Shown here one piece after another: positions 17,471 through 26,139 of a stretch of 63,419 bases of DNA (position 1 is the first letter of the stretch; each line of letters begins with the position of its first letter). The stretch comes from Bacteroidales bacterium (GTDB taxonomy: Bacteria > Bacteroidota > Bacteroidia > Bacteroidales > UBA932), in NCBI GenBank assembly GCA_009777095.1, contig WRMN01000009.1, forward strand, positions 1 through 63,419, given 5' to 3'. Both the position numbers and the translations under genes were made by a program. The notes under the pieces are model-generated. The model was not told where the DNA came from and did no database searches. It saw nothing but the letters and a program-made list of their open reading frames with translations.

Positions 17471-19933
17471 ATGAAAACGATGTGTTCAATACTGAAATTT
17501 CGCTATCTGTTAGCGCTGTTCGTAGCGGTATTTGCGCTATGTCTCGCTTCCTGCGAGAAAAATGGCGACTTTCCGGAAATGCCGACACTGTCGGTGGATC
17601 CTGTATTCATGCACTTTTCTAAGAGCCTTGAAGGCCAAACCATTAACATTAGTTCTAATCGTGAGTGGTTCATCGAACAGATGCCCGAATGGCTTGCTGT
17701 CGATAGAAAAAGCGGCCCGGGAGGCAGTGCCAGAGTAACTATTACAGCCATTGATAACGATATCCTTGATAAAACCGATATTCGCGTGGACTCTTTCTTA
17801 GTGCGTGTATCATCAATAGGGCGGTTTGTGGTGGTATATCAAAGTGGAGTTCCTGTTGTAAAGGCGCAGAGAGAAAGCGGCATGCTTGATAATTTAGCTA
17901 CTGCTAACGGACAATGGCTCTATTCGGGTGATGAATATACTATAACGGAAATCGGTTTTGCTTGGGGAGCCGATGGTGAACAGCCAACCCTTATGCCGGC
18001 CTTGCAGATGATCGGCGGCGTAGTAAGCTATGCACAGGACGCCACATTTAAGCCTTTAAGGAATGAACCTGTACCCACTGATCGGATTGTTTCAGGCGAC
18101 TACAGTTTGCCCCTTGTCGGATTAGATGCGGCTACGCTATACAAGTACAAGGCCTATGTCAAAGACAGCGATGGTAATATTTATTATAGCAACAATGAAA
18201 CTGTTTTCACCACCTTAGATGCACCTACGCCTATTTCCATTGCAGATTATAGGGCCTTGGCTTCAGGAACCGCTACTACCATAGTATCGGTAAGCAGGTA
18301 TATTTTGGGAACTGTAATTACCGACCGCGCTGCAGGCAATTTTGACCCTGCCCGTTTAGTGCTTGCCGATGGTAATACGATGAATGATGTTATTACATTG
18401 GAATTTGATAACCCTGCCCATAATACTTTCAATGCAGGCGACGAGCTGCAAGTGAAGGTTTACGGTACTACATTAGCCAATGATAATTATGGCGTGATGT
18501 TAAGTCATGCAGCCCCGGCTGCCATTACAAGGGAAAGTACCGATAATGCTATTACCGCCGTATCTGTTGATGACCCTGCTAACCTTGATAACTATGAATC
18601 AATGTATGTAGAATTTGCCAATACGCAAATTGCCGAGCCTTTCCATACGTTGTCGCAGTGGAGCGCAGAAGCTGTACGCACATTTATGATGGAAGTTAAT
18701 ACGAAGACTACGGCTTATAACCTTAGGGTTAGACCGCAGGCTAACTTTGCCGGCGATACTCCGCCTCGTGGTTCAGGTACTATGCGGGGCATAGTGGTGA
18801 AAACGATGTCTGTTCCATATTCAACACCTGTTGCATACGCGCTTATGCCGCGTAATGCAAGTGATATCGGATTGAGTAATGATAACGGTACACGTTTCTC
18901 TTCAAGTCTTTTATTTACTATGCAGGCTCCATTCTTGGGTGGCCATATTTATACGGAAGAAGAGGTGGTAGGCACTTACATTATGATTCCATATCAGAAT
19001 GGACGCGCGGAAGCTTTGCCGACCACTATTTCTGTAACTATCAGCGGCGATGCAGCTGATGGATTAGAGGTAGAAGATATGCATAATCCGATGCTGTCTG
19101 CTAATGGCACTATTCGTGTTCCTGTAACAGGTACGCCGACCTCAGGGGGAACAGTAACTTTCACCATTACAGGCTTGGAAAGCTGGTTGCCCGCAGCGTC
19201 AACTACCATCGACTATTTAGTAACTGAACGGCCTGCTCCGCAACCTGCTGACGGTAACTTTCAGGCTGTGTGGACATCGAATAATTATGTAGCCGGAGTT
19301 ATTCCTGCGGCCGCATTCAACAATACCGTAGGCAATATTCCTATATCTCACGGCGCACTCAGTAACTTTACAACGAACCCGAACACTGCTTGTCCCGACG
19401 AAGTACCCTTGCGCGGAAAGACCATCGCTAGTGTGGAAGTCTCGCCGCTGACACAAACGGGATTCATAACCGGTACTACAGGTAACTGGAACGGCGCCTG
19501 GGGTGGCGTTGGCTGGGATTCCAATACCGATATGATGAATCCTGTAAGGTATATAGAATTTTCAATAACTCCGACAGAAGGTGTGCTTGATCTGAGCGGA
19601 CTGTTATTCACTGTGCGCTACACTGCCGCAACACTTACGTTAGGCGTGCAATATGCCATCAATGACGGTGATTATAGGTCTATAGGTTATGTTATAGGCG
19701 CCTATACCGGAACTGCAAGTTATCAGGGTTATTGTCCCAGCGGCGCTTCAGCATCTACTCCTGTGCCAATAAACCTCCATCGTGTAACTGCCTTGCAGAA
19801 CCTGCCGGCAAATACAAAAATAACTTTTAGGATTGTTCCTCATCTTAATAGCCCAATCGCTTCATTTTCATTTAATGGAGCATGGGGGACTAATCCGCTT
19901 TGCGTGAATATTTTCGGTAATTTAACAGAATAA
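17471..19933 (+). CDS. BACON/DUF5689 surface lipoprotein
   Basis: This 820-residue lipoprotein has lipobox LASC near residue 27. A BACON domain follows at about 38-135 (SVDPVFMHFSKSLEGQTINI, EWLAVDRKSGPGG). After an Fn3-like stretch comes a DUF5689 region at about 255-460 (PISIADYRALASG, then ILGTVITDRAAGNFDPARLV). A beta-rich module ending IRVPVTGTPTSGGTVTFTIT lies at about 480-580, with a C-terminal unknown domain after it. There is no catalytic motif. It is probably a glycan-binding outer-surface protein of the PUL. The start is 17 bp after the isomerase, and it is a paralogue of the next gene. Confidence 0.8.
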   Translation: MKTMCSILKFRYLLALFVAVFALCLASCEKNGDFPEMPTLSVDPVFMHFSKSLEGQTINISSNREWFIEQMPEWLAVDRKSGPGGSARVTITAIDNDILDKTDIRVDSFLVRVSSIGRFVVVYQSGVPVVKAQRESGMLDNLATANGQWLYSGDEYTITEIGFAWGADGEQPTLMPALQMIGGVVSYAQDATFKPLRNEPVPTDRIVSGDYSLPLVGLDAATLYKYKAYVKDSDGNIYYSNNETVFTTLDAPTPISIADYRALASGTATTIVSVSRYILGTVITDRAAGNFDPARLVLADGNTMNDVITLEFDNPAHNTFNAGDELQVKVYGTTLANDNYGVMLSHAAPAAITRESTDNAITAVSVDDPANLDNYESMYVEFANTQIAEPFHTLSQWSAEAVRTFMMEVNTKTTAYNLRVRPQANFAGDTPPRGSGTMRGIVVKTMSVPYSTPVAYALMPRNASDIGLSNDNGTRFSSSLLFTMQAPFLGGHIYTEEEVVGTYIMIPYQNGRAEALPTTISVTISGDAADGLEVEDMHNPMLSANGTIRVPVTGTPTSGGTVTFTITGLESWLPAASTTIDYLVTERPAPQPADGNFQAVWTSNNYVAGVIPAAAFNNTVGNIPISHGALSNFTTNPNTACPDEVPLRGKTIASVEVSPLTQTGFITGTTGNWNGAWGGVGWDSNTDMMNPVRYIEFSITPTEGVLDLSGLLFTVRYTAATLTLGVQYAINDGDYRSIGYVIGAYTGTASYQGYCPSGASASTPVPINLHRVTALQNLPANTKITFRIVPHLNSPIASFSFNGAWGTNPLCVNIFGNLTE

Positions 19934-19952
19934 TTAAACCAAAAATTAATTA

Positions 19953-22865
19953 ATGATGAAGACAATATATTCAACAGTCAATACCAGGCGTTTCTTTCCT
20001 TTTTTAAGTACGCTGGTTGCCGTAAGCCTAATGATGGTCGTGGCGTGTAATATAACAGAATCAGAACCCGACTCCGGCCCGCCGAACCTCTCGGTAACTC
20101 CTGCTGCATTGCACTTTGCCTATGGCGGAGGCGAGCAAACGATAACCATCACCAGTAATATTTCGTGGGCTATTACAACGCCGCCGAATTGGATTGAGGT
20201 ATCTGAAAAGTTCAATGCAGGGAATGCTATCATCACGGTAACTGCTCCTCCTTTCGATACGGGTGAGTTGGCGCGTGAAGGCAGCTTTACAGTACGAACA
20301 GCAGAAGGCTTGGAAGCAACGGTAACTATAGCACAGGGCGGTGTTCCCCTCGTAACCACCGAAACATCGGTTAGCAATATTACGGATATTACTGCCGAAC
20401 TTAGCGGCAGTTGGGTCTTCTCCGATCCCGTAACTATTAGCGAAGCAGGTGTATGGGTGAAAAGGACAGGTAGCGCCGATTCTGTGAAATTTACAGTCGC
20501 TGCACCATCTGACACTCCCGGTCCCTTTACTGTAACCGCTACAGACCTTCAACATTCGGCTAACTACACCTATCGCGCTTATGTCATAACAAGTGGAGGT
20601 AATTATGCACCGTCGAAAACAACAGGAACCTTTACTACTGCCGAAGTTCTGTCTATCCGACAGTTTTTGTCTGATGCAGGAGCGGGAAGTATTACAACTA
20701 ACCAGCTGAAGCAAGTAACTACCAACAGCTATATCTTAGCGACGGTGCTTTCTGATTATAGCAAGGGGAACTATGAACCGGATCGCTTGGTGCTTACTGA
20801 TGTGCTTAACGGCGCTGCTACGCCGCAGGACGCATTGATATTAGCCTTTAATGCTGCTGATGCCCCGTCCAATACTTATACTTTGGGACATCAGTTGAAA
20901 ATACATTTGCAAAACAGCAGTTTGTATCGTGATGCTGATGGTGTGTTAGTAGATAGCATTTCGATAACTGCAATTGAAGTATTGAGTGGCAGCGCTACTA
21001 CCGTAACGCCGACTATTGTAACAGACCATACCCAATTAATTGATTATGAATCGGTGTATGTAAAAGTTGAAAACACCCAATTGTCGCAAGCAATGCTCAC
21101 CGCGCCCTCATGGTACAATGTTCCGCGGCTGCGCTTTGAAGTTGACGGTAACGAAAACACCTACATGGTAGATGTATTGCACGCTGCTGAATTTGCTAAT
21201 ACAGCGCCTGCAACGGGCAGCGGCGCTATTTATGGTATTGTAACCAAGATTAATGCTACGGAATATGTTGTGCGCCCGCGCAATGAGGCTGACATAAATC
21301 AGTTAATCGGCGATCGGTTCGTGTCTCAGGCAGCGTTCAAACTGACCGACGCTATCCTGTCGGGTACTTTGAAAAAGAATCTGCCGTCCGCTGCTACAGT
21401 AACGGTAGCTTACGAAAACAGCAACGGTACAACTTCACAAATCATTGACATTGCTGACGTATGGGGCGTATCCGGCGCATATACCGGCATACTTCCTTTA
21501 GGTAATGGTACATGGCCGATTGCCTTGTCAGGCACGCCCACAGAGTCCGGCGCTGCTGCTTTTACAGTCGTTGTTGCCGGTTCAACCAATACGGTGAGTT
21601 TTATAGCTAATGTGCTCGACCTTACTTTCACCGGCGCTACAGTAACAGGCGAAATAACGGTGGGCGAACCGCTTGCTGCCACGCTCGCCCTGTCTTATAC
21701 CAATGCTAAAGACTATATCATGCCGGCTATAAGCGTAAAATCCGATAACGGAACAATTGTTGGCTCTCGGGCTGCAGGTAGTATTCCTGAAACTACAGAT
21801 GATGGTATTATAACTATTGCGCTTAGCGGTGTTACGCCTACCAACACAGGTTCCATGAACTTCACTGTTACTGCGGGAGACTACGCTGTTCCTATTGCTA
21901 CCGCTATTGTAAACCCCAAAGAATTTATCATTACCGATATGCAATTTACCGGTAGTTTGGAAGTTGACGAACCATCGGCAGGCTCTGTAACCTTTACTTA
22001 CAAAGGCGCCGATAGCGGCCAGGAAGTTCCTTATATCATTACGCTGTCCGGATCGGGTAGTGTTGGTCTTACAAGCCCATTAAACGGTACTTATACTATT
22101 GCTGCTGCCGGTAGCGGTTCCTTTAGTATTCCGGTAACCGGAACTCCCACCGAAGAGGGAGAGGTGGTATTCACGGTAACGGGACTCTCGGCTTATGGTT
22201 TGGCCGACGGCTCTACCTGCACAGCCATAGTAATTTCCGCTTCCGGAATGCCTTTCACCTTAAGATGGATTCTTCCTACGGGATCGTCGGGCGCTAACGG
22301 GCCTTGTACTGCGCCTGCAAAGCCGAATGAAACCCTCGCTTTTGATGCAGGAAGCAGTTCATTGGCCGGGCTCGCTACCTCAGCTTGTACCTTTGCAGGT
22401 TTTCCGAATGGCGCTAATTACGGTTCTGCTATGGGGGGAAGTATTCCCTGCGGCAACAGCACCGTCAGCTTATTGGCTTATGCTGGAATTGTTATAACAG
22501 TACCGACAGGTAGTACCTTAAATGTGGAGACGCTTTCGGGGCAGATGCGCCTGAATAACCAGGGTGGACAAAGGATAGGTTATATAGTGTACAGTATTAA
22601 TGGCGCTGCATTCCAGCTTGCTACTAATTCCGGTACCTCTGCGCCTATTACAGTGGCTCTTGGCAACAGTGCAAATACTAATGTCGCAGCGAACTTTGAT
22701 TTATCGACAGATGACAATTTGCAAGGCATTGCAGGCGGCAGTACATTGGAAATTCGTATTGTTCCCACTACGGAAATAGACAATACAGCTGGAACTGCAG
22801 CTGCCTGGACTATTAATGGTGCCAGTGGTAGCGCACCATTAACCATTACCGGTAAGGTTCAATAA
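19953..22865 (+). CDS. BACON/DUF5689 surface lipoprotein with three internal beta modules
   Basis: This 970-residue paralogue of the preceding gene lies 20 bp downstream. The lipobox is VVAC near residue 32. BACON is at about 44-130 (VTPAALHFAYGGGEQTITI), an Fn3-like stretch at 135-230, and DUF5689 at about 235-440. Three successive modules of about 90 residues follow. The first and third close with a TGTP/SGTPT-type motif (GTPTESGAAAFTVVVAG, GTPTEEGEVVFTVTGL), and the middle one reads VTPTNTGSMNFTVTAG. The C-terminal domain is rich in Gly, Ser and Asn. It is probably a glycan-binding surface protein. It is the last gene before the strong terminator. Confidence 0.8.
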   Translation: MMKTIYSTVNTRRFFPFLSTLVAVSLMMVVACNITESEPDSGPPNLSVTPAALHFAYGGGEQTITITSNISWAITTPPNWIEVSEKFNAGNAIITVTAPPFDTGELAREGSFTVRTAEGLEATVTIAQGGVPLVTTETSVSNITDITAELSGSWVFSDPVTISEAGVWVKRTGSADSVKFTVAAPSDTPGPFTVTATDLQHSANYTYRAYVITSGGNYAPSKTTGTFTTAEVLSIRQFLSDAGAGSITTNQLKQVTTNSYILATVLSDYSKGNYEPDRLVLTDVLNGAATPQDALILAFNAADAPSNTYTLGHQLKIHLQNSSLYRDADGVLVDSISITAIEVLSGSATTVTPTIVTDHTQLIDYESVYVKVENTQLSQAMLTAPSWYNVPRLRFEVDGNENTYMVDVLHAAEFANTAPATGSGAIYGIVTKINATEYVVRPRNEADINQLIGDRFVSQAAFKLTDAILSGTLKKNLPSAATVTVAYENSNGTTSQIIDIADVWGVSGAYTGILPLGNGTWPIALSGTPTESGAAAFTVVVAGSTNTVSFIANVLDLTFTGATVTGEITVGEPLAATLALSYTNAKDYIMPAISVKSDNGTIVGSRAAGSIPETTDDGIITIALSGVTPTNTGSMNFTVTAGDYAVPIATAIVNPKEFIITDMQFTGSLEVDEPSAGSVTFTYKGADSGQEVPYIITLSGSGSVGLTSPLNGTYTIAAAGSGSFSIPVTGTPTEEGEVVFTVTGLSAYGLADGSTCTAIVISASGMPFTLRWILPTGSSGANGPCTAPAKPNETLAFDAGSSSLAGLATSACTFAGFPNGANYGSAMGGSIPCGNSTVSLLAYAGIVITVPTGSTLNVETLSGQMRLNNQGGQRIGYIVYSINGAAFQLATNSGTSAPITVALGNSANTNVAANFDLSTDDNLQGIAGGSTLEIRIVPTTEIDNTAGTAAAWTINGASGSAPLTITGKVQ

Positions 22866-22915
22866 AACACAGTCATGGCCGGTTGCTTCGTTGCAATCGG
22901 CCATGACTGTGTTTT
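22864..22915. terminator. Near-perfect 23-bp stem terminator of the PUL operon
   Basis: AAAACACAGTCATGGCCG at 22864-22881 and CGGCCATGACTGTGTTTT at 22898-22915 are exact reverse complements. Five further inner pairs, one of them G-T, close a TTCGTT loop. The left arm begins inside the stop codon region of the last BACON gene and the right arm ends in four T residues. It is well placed to end the 20-kb transcript. Because the arms carry A and T runs, it could work on both strands. Confidence 0.85.
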
Positions 22916-22982
22916 AGATTCTCTGAAAAACAAGCCAAGATCGCTTGCTTTGTCTATTGCAGTAACATTCTTCTGCTAAACT

Positions 22983-23012
22983 TTTGTGTTTCTTTATTTT
23001 TTGCTATCTTTG
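22983..23012 (+). promoter_or_regulatory. Bacteroidetes-type promoter for the M23-like/gluzincin pair
   Basis: TTTG at 22983-22986 and TATCTTTG at 23005-23012 are 18 bp apart and match the -33 and -7 elements. The start of transcription would fall near 23020, about 10 bases before ATG 23030. The terminator of the PUL lies just upstream, so this pair is an independent unit. Confidence 0.65.
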
Positions 23013-23029
23013 TAGAAAAATAAGTGATT

Positions 23030-23896
23030 ATGTTTATCGGCAAAAGAACTCTGATTGCCTCATTTTATCTGTTGATGCCGCTTATTGCTGCTGCTCAGGG
23101 GCCAAGGGCGGTAACCTTAAAGGTTGAATATGAAAAATCAAAATCAGGATTGGAATATAAATATCATGCTATTAGTCATGACTATTGTCCATATTATATC
23201 GTTGTGGATTTAAGCCGTATAACTAACTATGAGATTCCCGGCACTAAACACGTTGCGACCTTGCATCCCGGACAAAATTATCTGTTCCGACTAAAAAACA
23301 GGGTATCTATTTCATCTACATCAGGTATAAGATACAGCTACTATTTGGGTAATATCAATGCGAAGGTTGATGCGGAGTACCGCTATGCTTTGCCAATAGC
23401 TCCCGGCGATTCTGTGCGCATTAAACACAATAGGGGTAAGCTTATATTTAATTTAAAACATACGTCCGACACGGTATATGCCTGCCGTGACGGCATAGTA
23501 TGCAGCGATGAGTTTATTGCAAAGAACCTGAAAGGAACACAGATTACCATTTATCACAAAGACGGCAGTTTTGCCCAATACAGTGCTTTGCAAAAAATAT
23601 TGACACAACCGGGAAAACCGGTAAAAACCGGTATGCCCATTGCTATTGTCGGTACCAATGAAAAAGGAACCGGAATGTTAGAAATACAGTTTTACTTTTT
23701 AGATGAAAATAAAATAAAAGACACTGAATCTAAAAGCAAACATAGTATTTTAAGGCCTTTTTTCCATACTCAGAACTATGGATATATACGATTAGATGAT
23801 AATACTACCTATATCGGAGAAATTACTGATGAGGTACTTATGCAAGACATGAGCAAAAAAGAGCAGGAGCAGTACTTAAAAAGAAAGAAAAAATAA
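23030..23896 (+). CDS. Secreted M23-peptidase-like protein lacking the zinc ligands
   Basis: I start at ATG 23030 rather than the in-frame GTG at 23024. The protein then has 288 residues with a signal peptide ending near IAAAQG. The C-terminal half follows the M23 (LytM) layout: VYACRDGIVCSDEF, then ITIYHKDGSFAQYSALQ, then PVKTGMPIAIVGTNEKGTG. The usual HxxxD and HxH ligands are missing; the final block reads MLEIQFYF where active enzymes have a HLHF-type motif. It is probably a non-catalytic LytM-fold protein that binds or regulates cell-wall partners. It abuts the putative peptidase gene that follows. Confidence 0.65.
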   Translation: MFIGKRTLIASFYLLMPLIAAAQGPRAVTLKVEYEKSKSGLEYKYHAISHDYCPYYIVVDLSRITNYEIPGTKHVATLHPGQNYLFRLKNRVSISSTSGIRYSYYLGNINAKVDAEYRYALPIAPGDSVRIKHNRGKLIFNLKHTSDTVYACRDGIVCSDEFIAKNLKGTQITIYHKDGSFAQYSALQKILTQPGKPVKTGMPIAIVGTNEKGTGMLEIQFYFLDENKIKDTESKSKHSILRPFFHTQNYGYIRLDDNTTYIGEITDEVLMQDMSKKEQEQYLKRKKK

Positions 23897-24667
23897 ATGA
23901 TTAATGTACTCTTGTTTATAGGATTCTTTATATTCAACGTTACGGGGTTGACGGCTCAGACCTATTCTTTCGATGATCCTGAGGGAATATTGACTAAAAA
24001 AGAGAAACAACAGCTGGAAAAAGCCATTATCTATGAAATTGATTTTTACAATAAGATCTTTCCTGACGACACCCTCATTAAAATATCCGATGTGAAAATT
24101 ATCATATTCGATAAATATGTCGATTACGTGAGCTATGAAGCAACAAAAGGAAAGAATGTAAGTTCTGGCATGCCAATAGGTTATTTTCCACAAACAAGAG
24201 ATATCGTCATATATAAGAATAAAGACAGGAGTGATTTCTTAAACGTTTGCTATCATGAGCTATCTCATTTTTTTATTCGTAAAAAAATGACTAACTCTGC
24301 AGTGTGGTTGAATGAAGGCCTTGCCTGTTATTTCAAAAGTATGAACATATCTGTCAATGCGATAAAATTTGAGAAGCGCAACCTTTATCTCACACAGATA
24401 AAGACTTTTATAGCCCTTAAAGATATAGATATCGCCGATTTCATTACATGGAAGCCTGCTAAATTTCAGCAAATGACTTCCTATAACAATTATGGCTATA
24501 TTGTCGCTTACTGCATAATATATCTTTTGCTCCAAAAAGAGGAAAACATACTTATCGGCATGATGCGCGACATGCGAAACGGACTGACTTCGGTAGCTGC
24601 CTTTGACCAACATTATCCGGGCGGGCTGGCGCAGTTTGAAAAGGACTTTTTGGCGTATTTCAAATGA
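23897..24667 (+). CDS. Secreted gluzincin-like metallopeptidase
   Basis: This 256-residue protein starts on the base after the stop codon of the M23-like gene. A signal peptide ends near GLTAQ. The zinc signature HELSH occurs in CYHELSHFFIRKK, and the third ligand Glu is in WLNEGLACYF 19 residues later, which is the gluzincin (peptidase MA) arrangement. Residues after about 200 are helical. It is likely a periplasmic or surface peptidase translationally coupled to its neighbour. The substrate is unknown. Confidence 0.7.
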   Translation: MINVLLFIGFFIFNVTGLTAQTYSFDDPEGILTKKEKQQLEKAIIYEIDFYNKIFPDDTLIKISDVKIIIFDKYVDYVSYEATKGKNVSSGMPIGYFPQTRDIVIYKNKDRSDFLNVCYHELSHFFIRKKMTNSAVWLNEGLACYFKSMNISVNAIKFEKRNLYLTQIKTFIALKDIDIADFITWKPAKFQQMTSYNNYGYIVAYCIIYLLLQKEENILIGMMRDMRNGLTSVAAFDQHYPGGLAQFEKDFLAYFK

Positions 24668-24841
24668 AGCAACTTATGACTTAATTGTACTTCGATAATT
24701 TTTTATTGATGGAATTTCATGCTCATACTCCTAAATTTTTTTACTTATTTTCTATTCTACAATCCAAGTATTAGTATTTAAATTCGGACATGTTAAATAT
24801 TATTACCTTATTATTAAATATTTGATTTACTGATATTTATT

Positions 24842-24863
24842 ATTACGCAATCGATTGCATAGG
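24842..24863. promoter_or_regulatory. Second LacI-type operator
   Basis: The 12-bp palindrome GCAATCGATTGC (24847-24858) and most flanking bases match the operator in front of SusC. I count about 19 of 22 positions identical, with two changes on one side and one on the other. It lies about 95 bp upstream of the promoter at 24938. The gene-free stretch 24668-25020 otherwise holds AT-rich sequence and that promoter. Confidence 0.7.
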
Positions 24864-24937
24864 ATTATACAAAAAACAAAATAAATCATTCAAAGGTAAA
24901 AAATAATTTTTTAATGCAAAAATATTCTCAAAAAAAA

Positions 24938-24967
24938 TTGTAATGTGAAATAAAATATTTATTTTTG
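24938..24967 (+). promoter_or_regulatory. Bacteroidetes-type promoter for the 36-aa ORF and VOC gene
   Basis: TTG at 24938-24940 and TATTTTTG at 24960-24967, 19 bp apart, match the -33/-7 pattern. Transcription would start near 24975, leaving a leader of about 45 bases before ATG 25021. The LacI-type operator lies upstream, so regulation could be by looping or from an additional unseen promoter. Confidence 0.5.
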
Positions 24968-25020
24968 CACTTAATAGATTTATTTTTAATGTATTTTGAT
25001 AATCCAATAATAATTTGTAT

Positions 25021-25131
25021 ATGAGAAGATTACTTAAATTCCTTGCCCTGAAGTCTATTATCTCTAACGATCAACTCAGAACGTGGAGAGACTATTCGGC
25101 TATAACCAAAGCGGCCGCTAAGAAAAAGTAA
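25021..25131 (+). CDS. Possible 36-residue basic peptide
   Basis: ATG 25021 opens MRRLLKFLALKSIISNDQLR and closes after TKAAAKKK at TAA 25129-25131. The peptide is strongly basic with an amphipathic N-terminus. It lies 24 bp before the VOC gene on the same predicted transcript and downstream of the LacI-type operator. There is no clear Shine-Dalgarno sequence, which is common in this phylum. The base composition is more gene-like than the AT-rich flanks. It is unrecognised and could be a leader peptide or small protein. Confidence 0.4.
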   Translation: MRRLLKFLALKSIISNDQLRTWRDYSAITKAAAKKK

Positions 25132-25155
25132 ATTATTCTAAAAAACATTATCATA

Positions 25156-26118
25156 ATGAAACTGAAAATTTTTATACCTTCAAGCGTAATTTTATTATTA
25201 GGCCTTGGCCTAAACGCACAGAATGTTCCTCAACGCCCGCCTATTACAGGTGTAACACACGCAGCTTTCTTTACTAAGGATTTGGAAAACACCCGTCAAT
25301 TCTTCCACAACTTCTTAGGTTATGACGAAATTATTACCCTGCCGGGCAGAGTGGAAGGAATCCCTTCTATGATAGCCTTTAAGATTAATGACCGTCAATA
25401 TGTGGAAGTTTTTCCCGAACGCGAAGCGAACACCAACCGCATGTATCACTTTGCTATTGAAACAACCGATGCCGAAGCTATGCGTGTTTACTTGGCTTCC
25501 AAAGGCTATAAAGTACCCGAAACCACACCTAAGGGCCGCACGGGTAATTACAATTATTTTGTAACTGACTCCAATGGAACTATTTGCGAAATTGTGCAGT
25601 TCGACCCCGATGGCGTTAATGCTCAACTCTACGGTCAAAATATGCCTGATAGCCGCATTGCTGCCCGCATGAGCCACGTGGGATTTATGGTTCCCGACCT
25701 TGATAAGGCTATTGAGTTTTATGGTAATGTTTTAGGCTTTGAGGAAGTATGGCGTGGCGGACCTAATGAAAAAGTAACCTGGGTGCATCTCAAAACTCCC
25801 GAAGGCAATGAAACCATTGAGTTCATGCTCTACGAGTCGGATCCTTCATGGGATCGTATGGGCAGCATGAATCACATTTGTTTGGAAGTGAAAGACGTGG
25901 AAATAGCAAAAGCTATCCTTGATATGCGTACCTATCCCGAAGGCTGCCGTACGCCAAGCGGCGTAAATACCGGAATTAACCGCAAACGCCAGGTGAATTA
26001 CTATAATATTGACGGCACCCGCGTGGAAATTATGGAAGAAAATACTATCGACGGTGTTCCAACTCCTTCGCACAATAAGCCGCCAATGAAATATGTCCCG
26101 AAAAACAATCTTGAATAA
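25156..26118 (+). CDS. Secreted double VOC (glyoxalase/dioxygenase-fold) protein
   Basis: This 320-residue protein has a signal peptide ending near LNAQN and two vicinal-oxygen-chelate modules. The first is at about 32-150 (GVTHAAFFTKDLENTRQFFH, ICEIVQFDPDG). The second is at about 170-295 (MSHVGFMVPDLDKAIEFYGN, MNHICLEVKDVEIAK, RVEIMEENTIDG). His and Glu at the usual metal positions are present. It probably acts on a small sugar or keto compound in the periplasm. A shared LacI-type operator ties it to the polysaccharide operon, and it converges on the lacI-like gene with a 21-bp gap. Confidence 0.8.
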   Translation: MKLKIFIPSSVILLLGLGLNAQNVPQRPPITGVTHAAFFTKDLENTRQFFHNFLGYDEIITLPGRVEGIPSMIAFKINDRQYVEVFPEREANTNRMYHFAIETTDAEAMRVYLASKGYKVPETTPKGRTGNYNYFVTDSNGTICEIVQFDPDGVNAQLYGQNMPDSRIAARMSHVGFMVPDLDKAIEFYGNVLGFEEVWRGGPNEKVTWVHLKTPEGNETIEFMLYESDPSWDRMGSMNHICLEVKDVEIAKAILDMRTYPEGCRTPSGVNTGINRKRQVNYYNIDGTRVEIMEENTIDGVPTPSHNKPPMKYVPKNNLE

Positions 26119-26139
26119 TTTTCACCCAACATTCAACAA

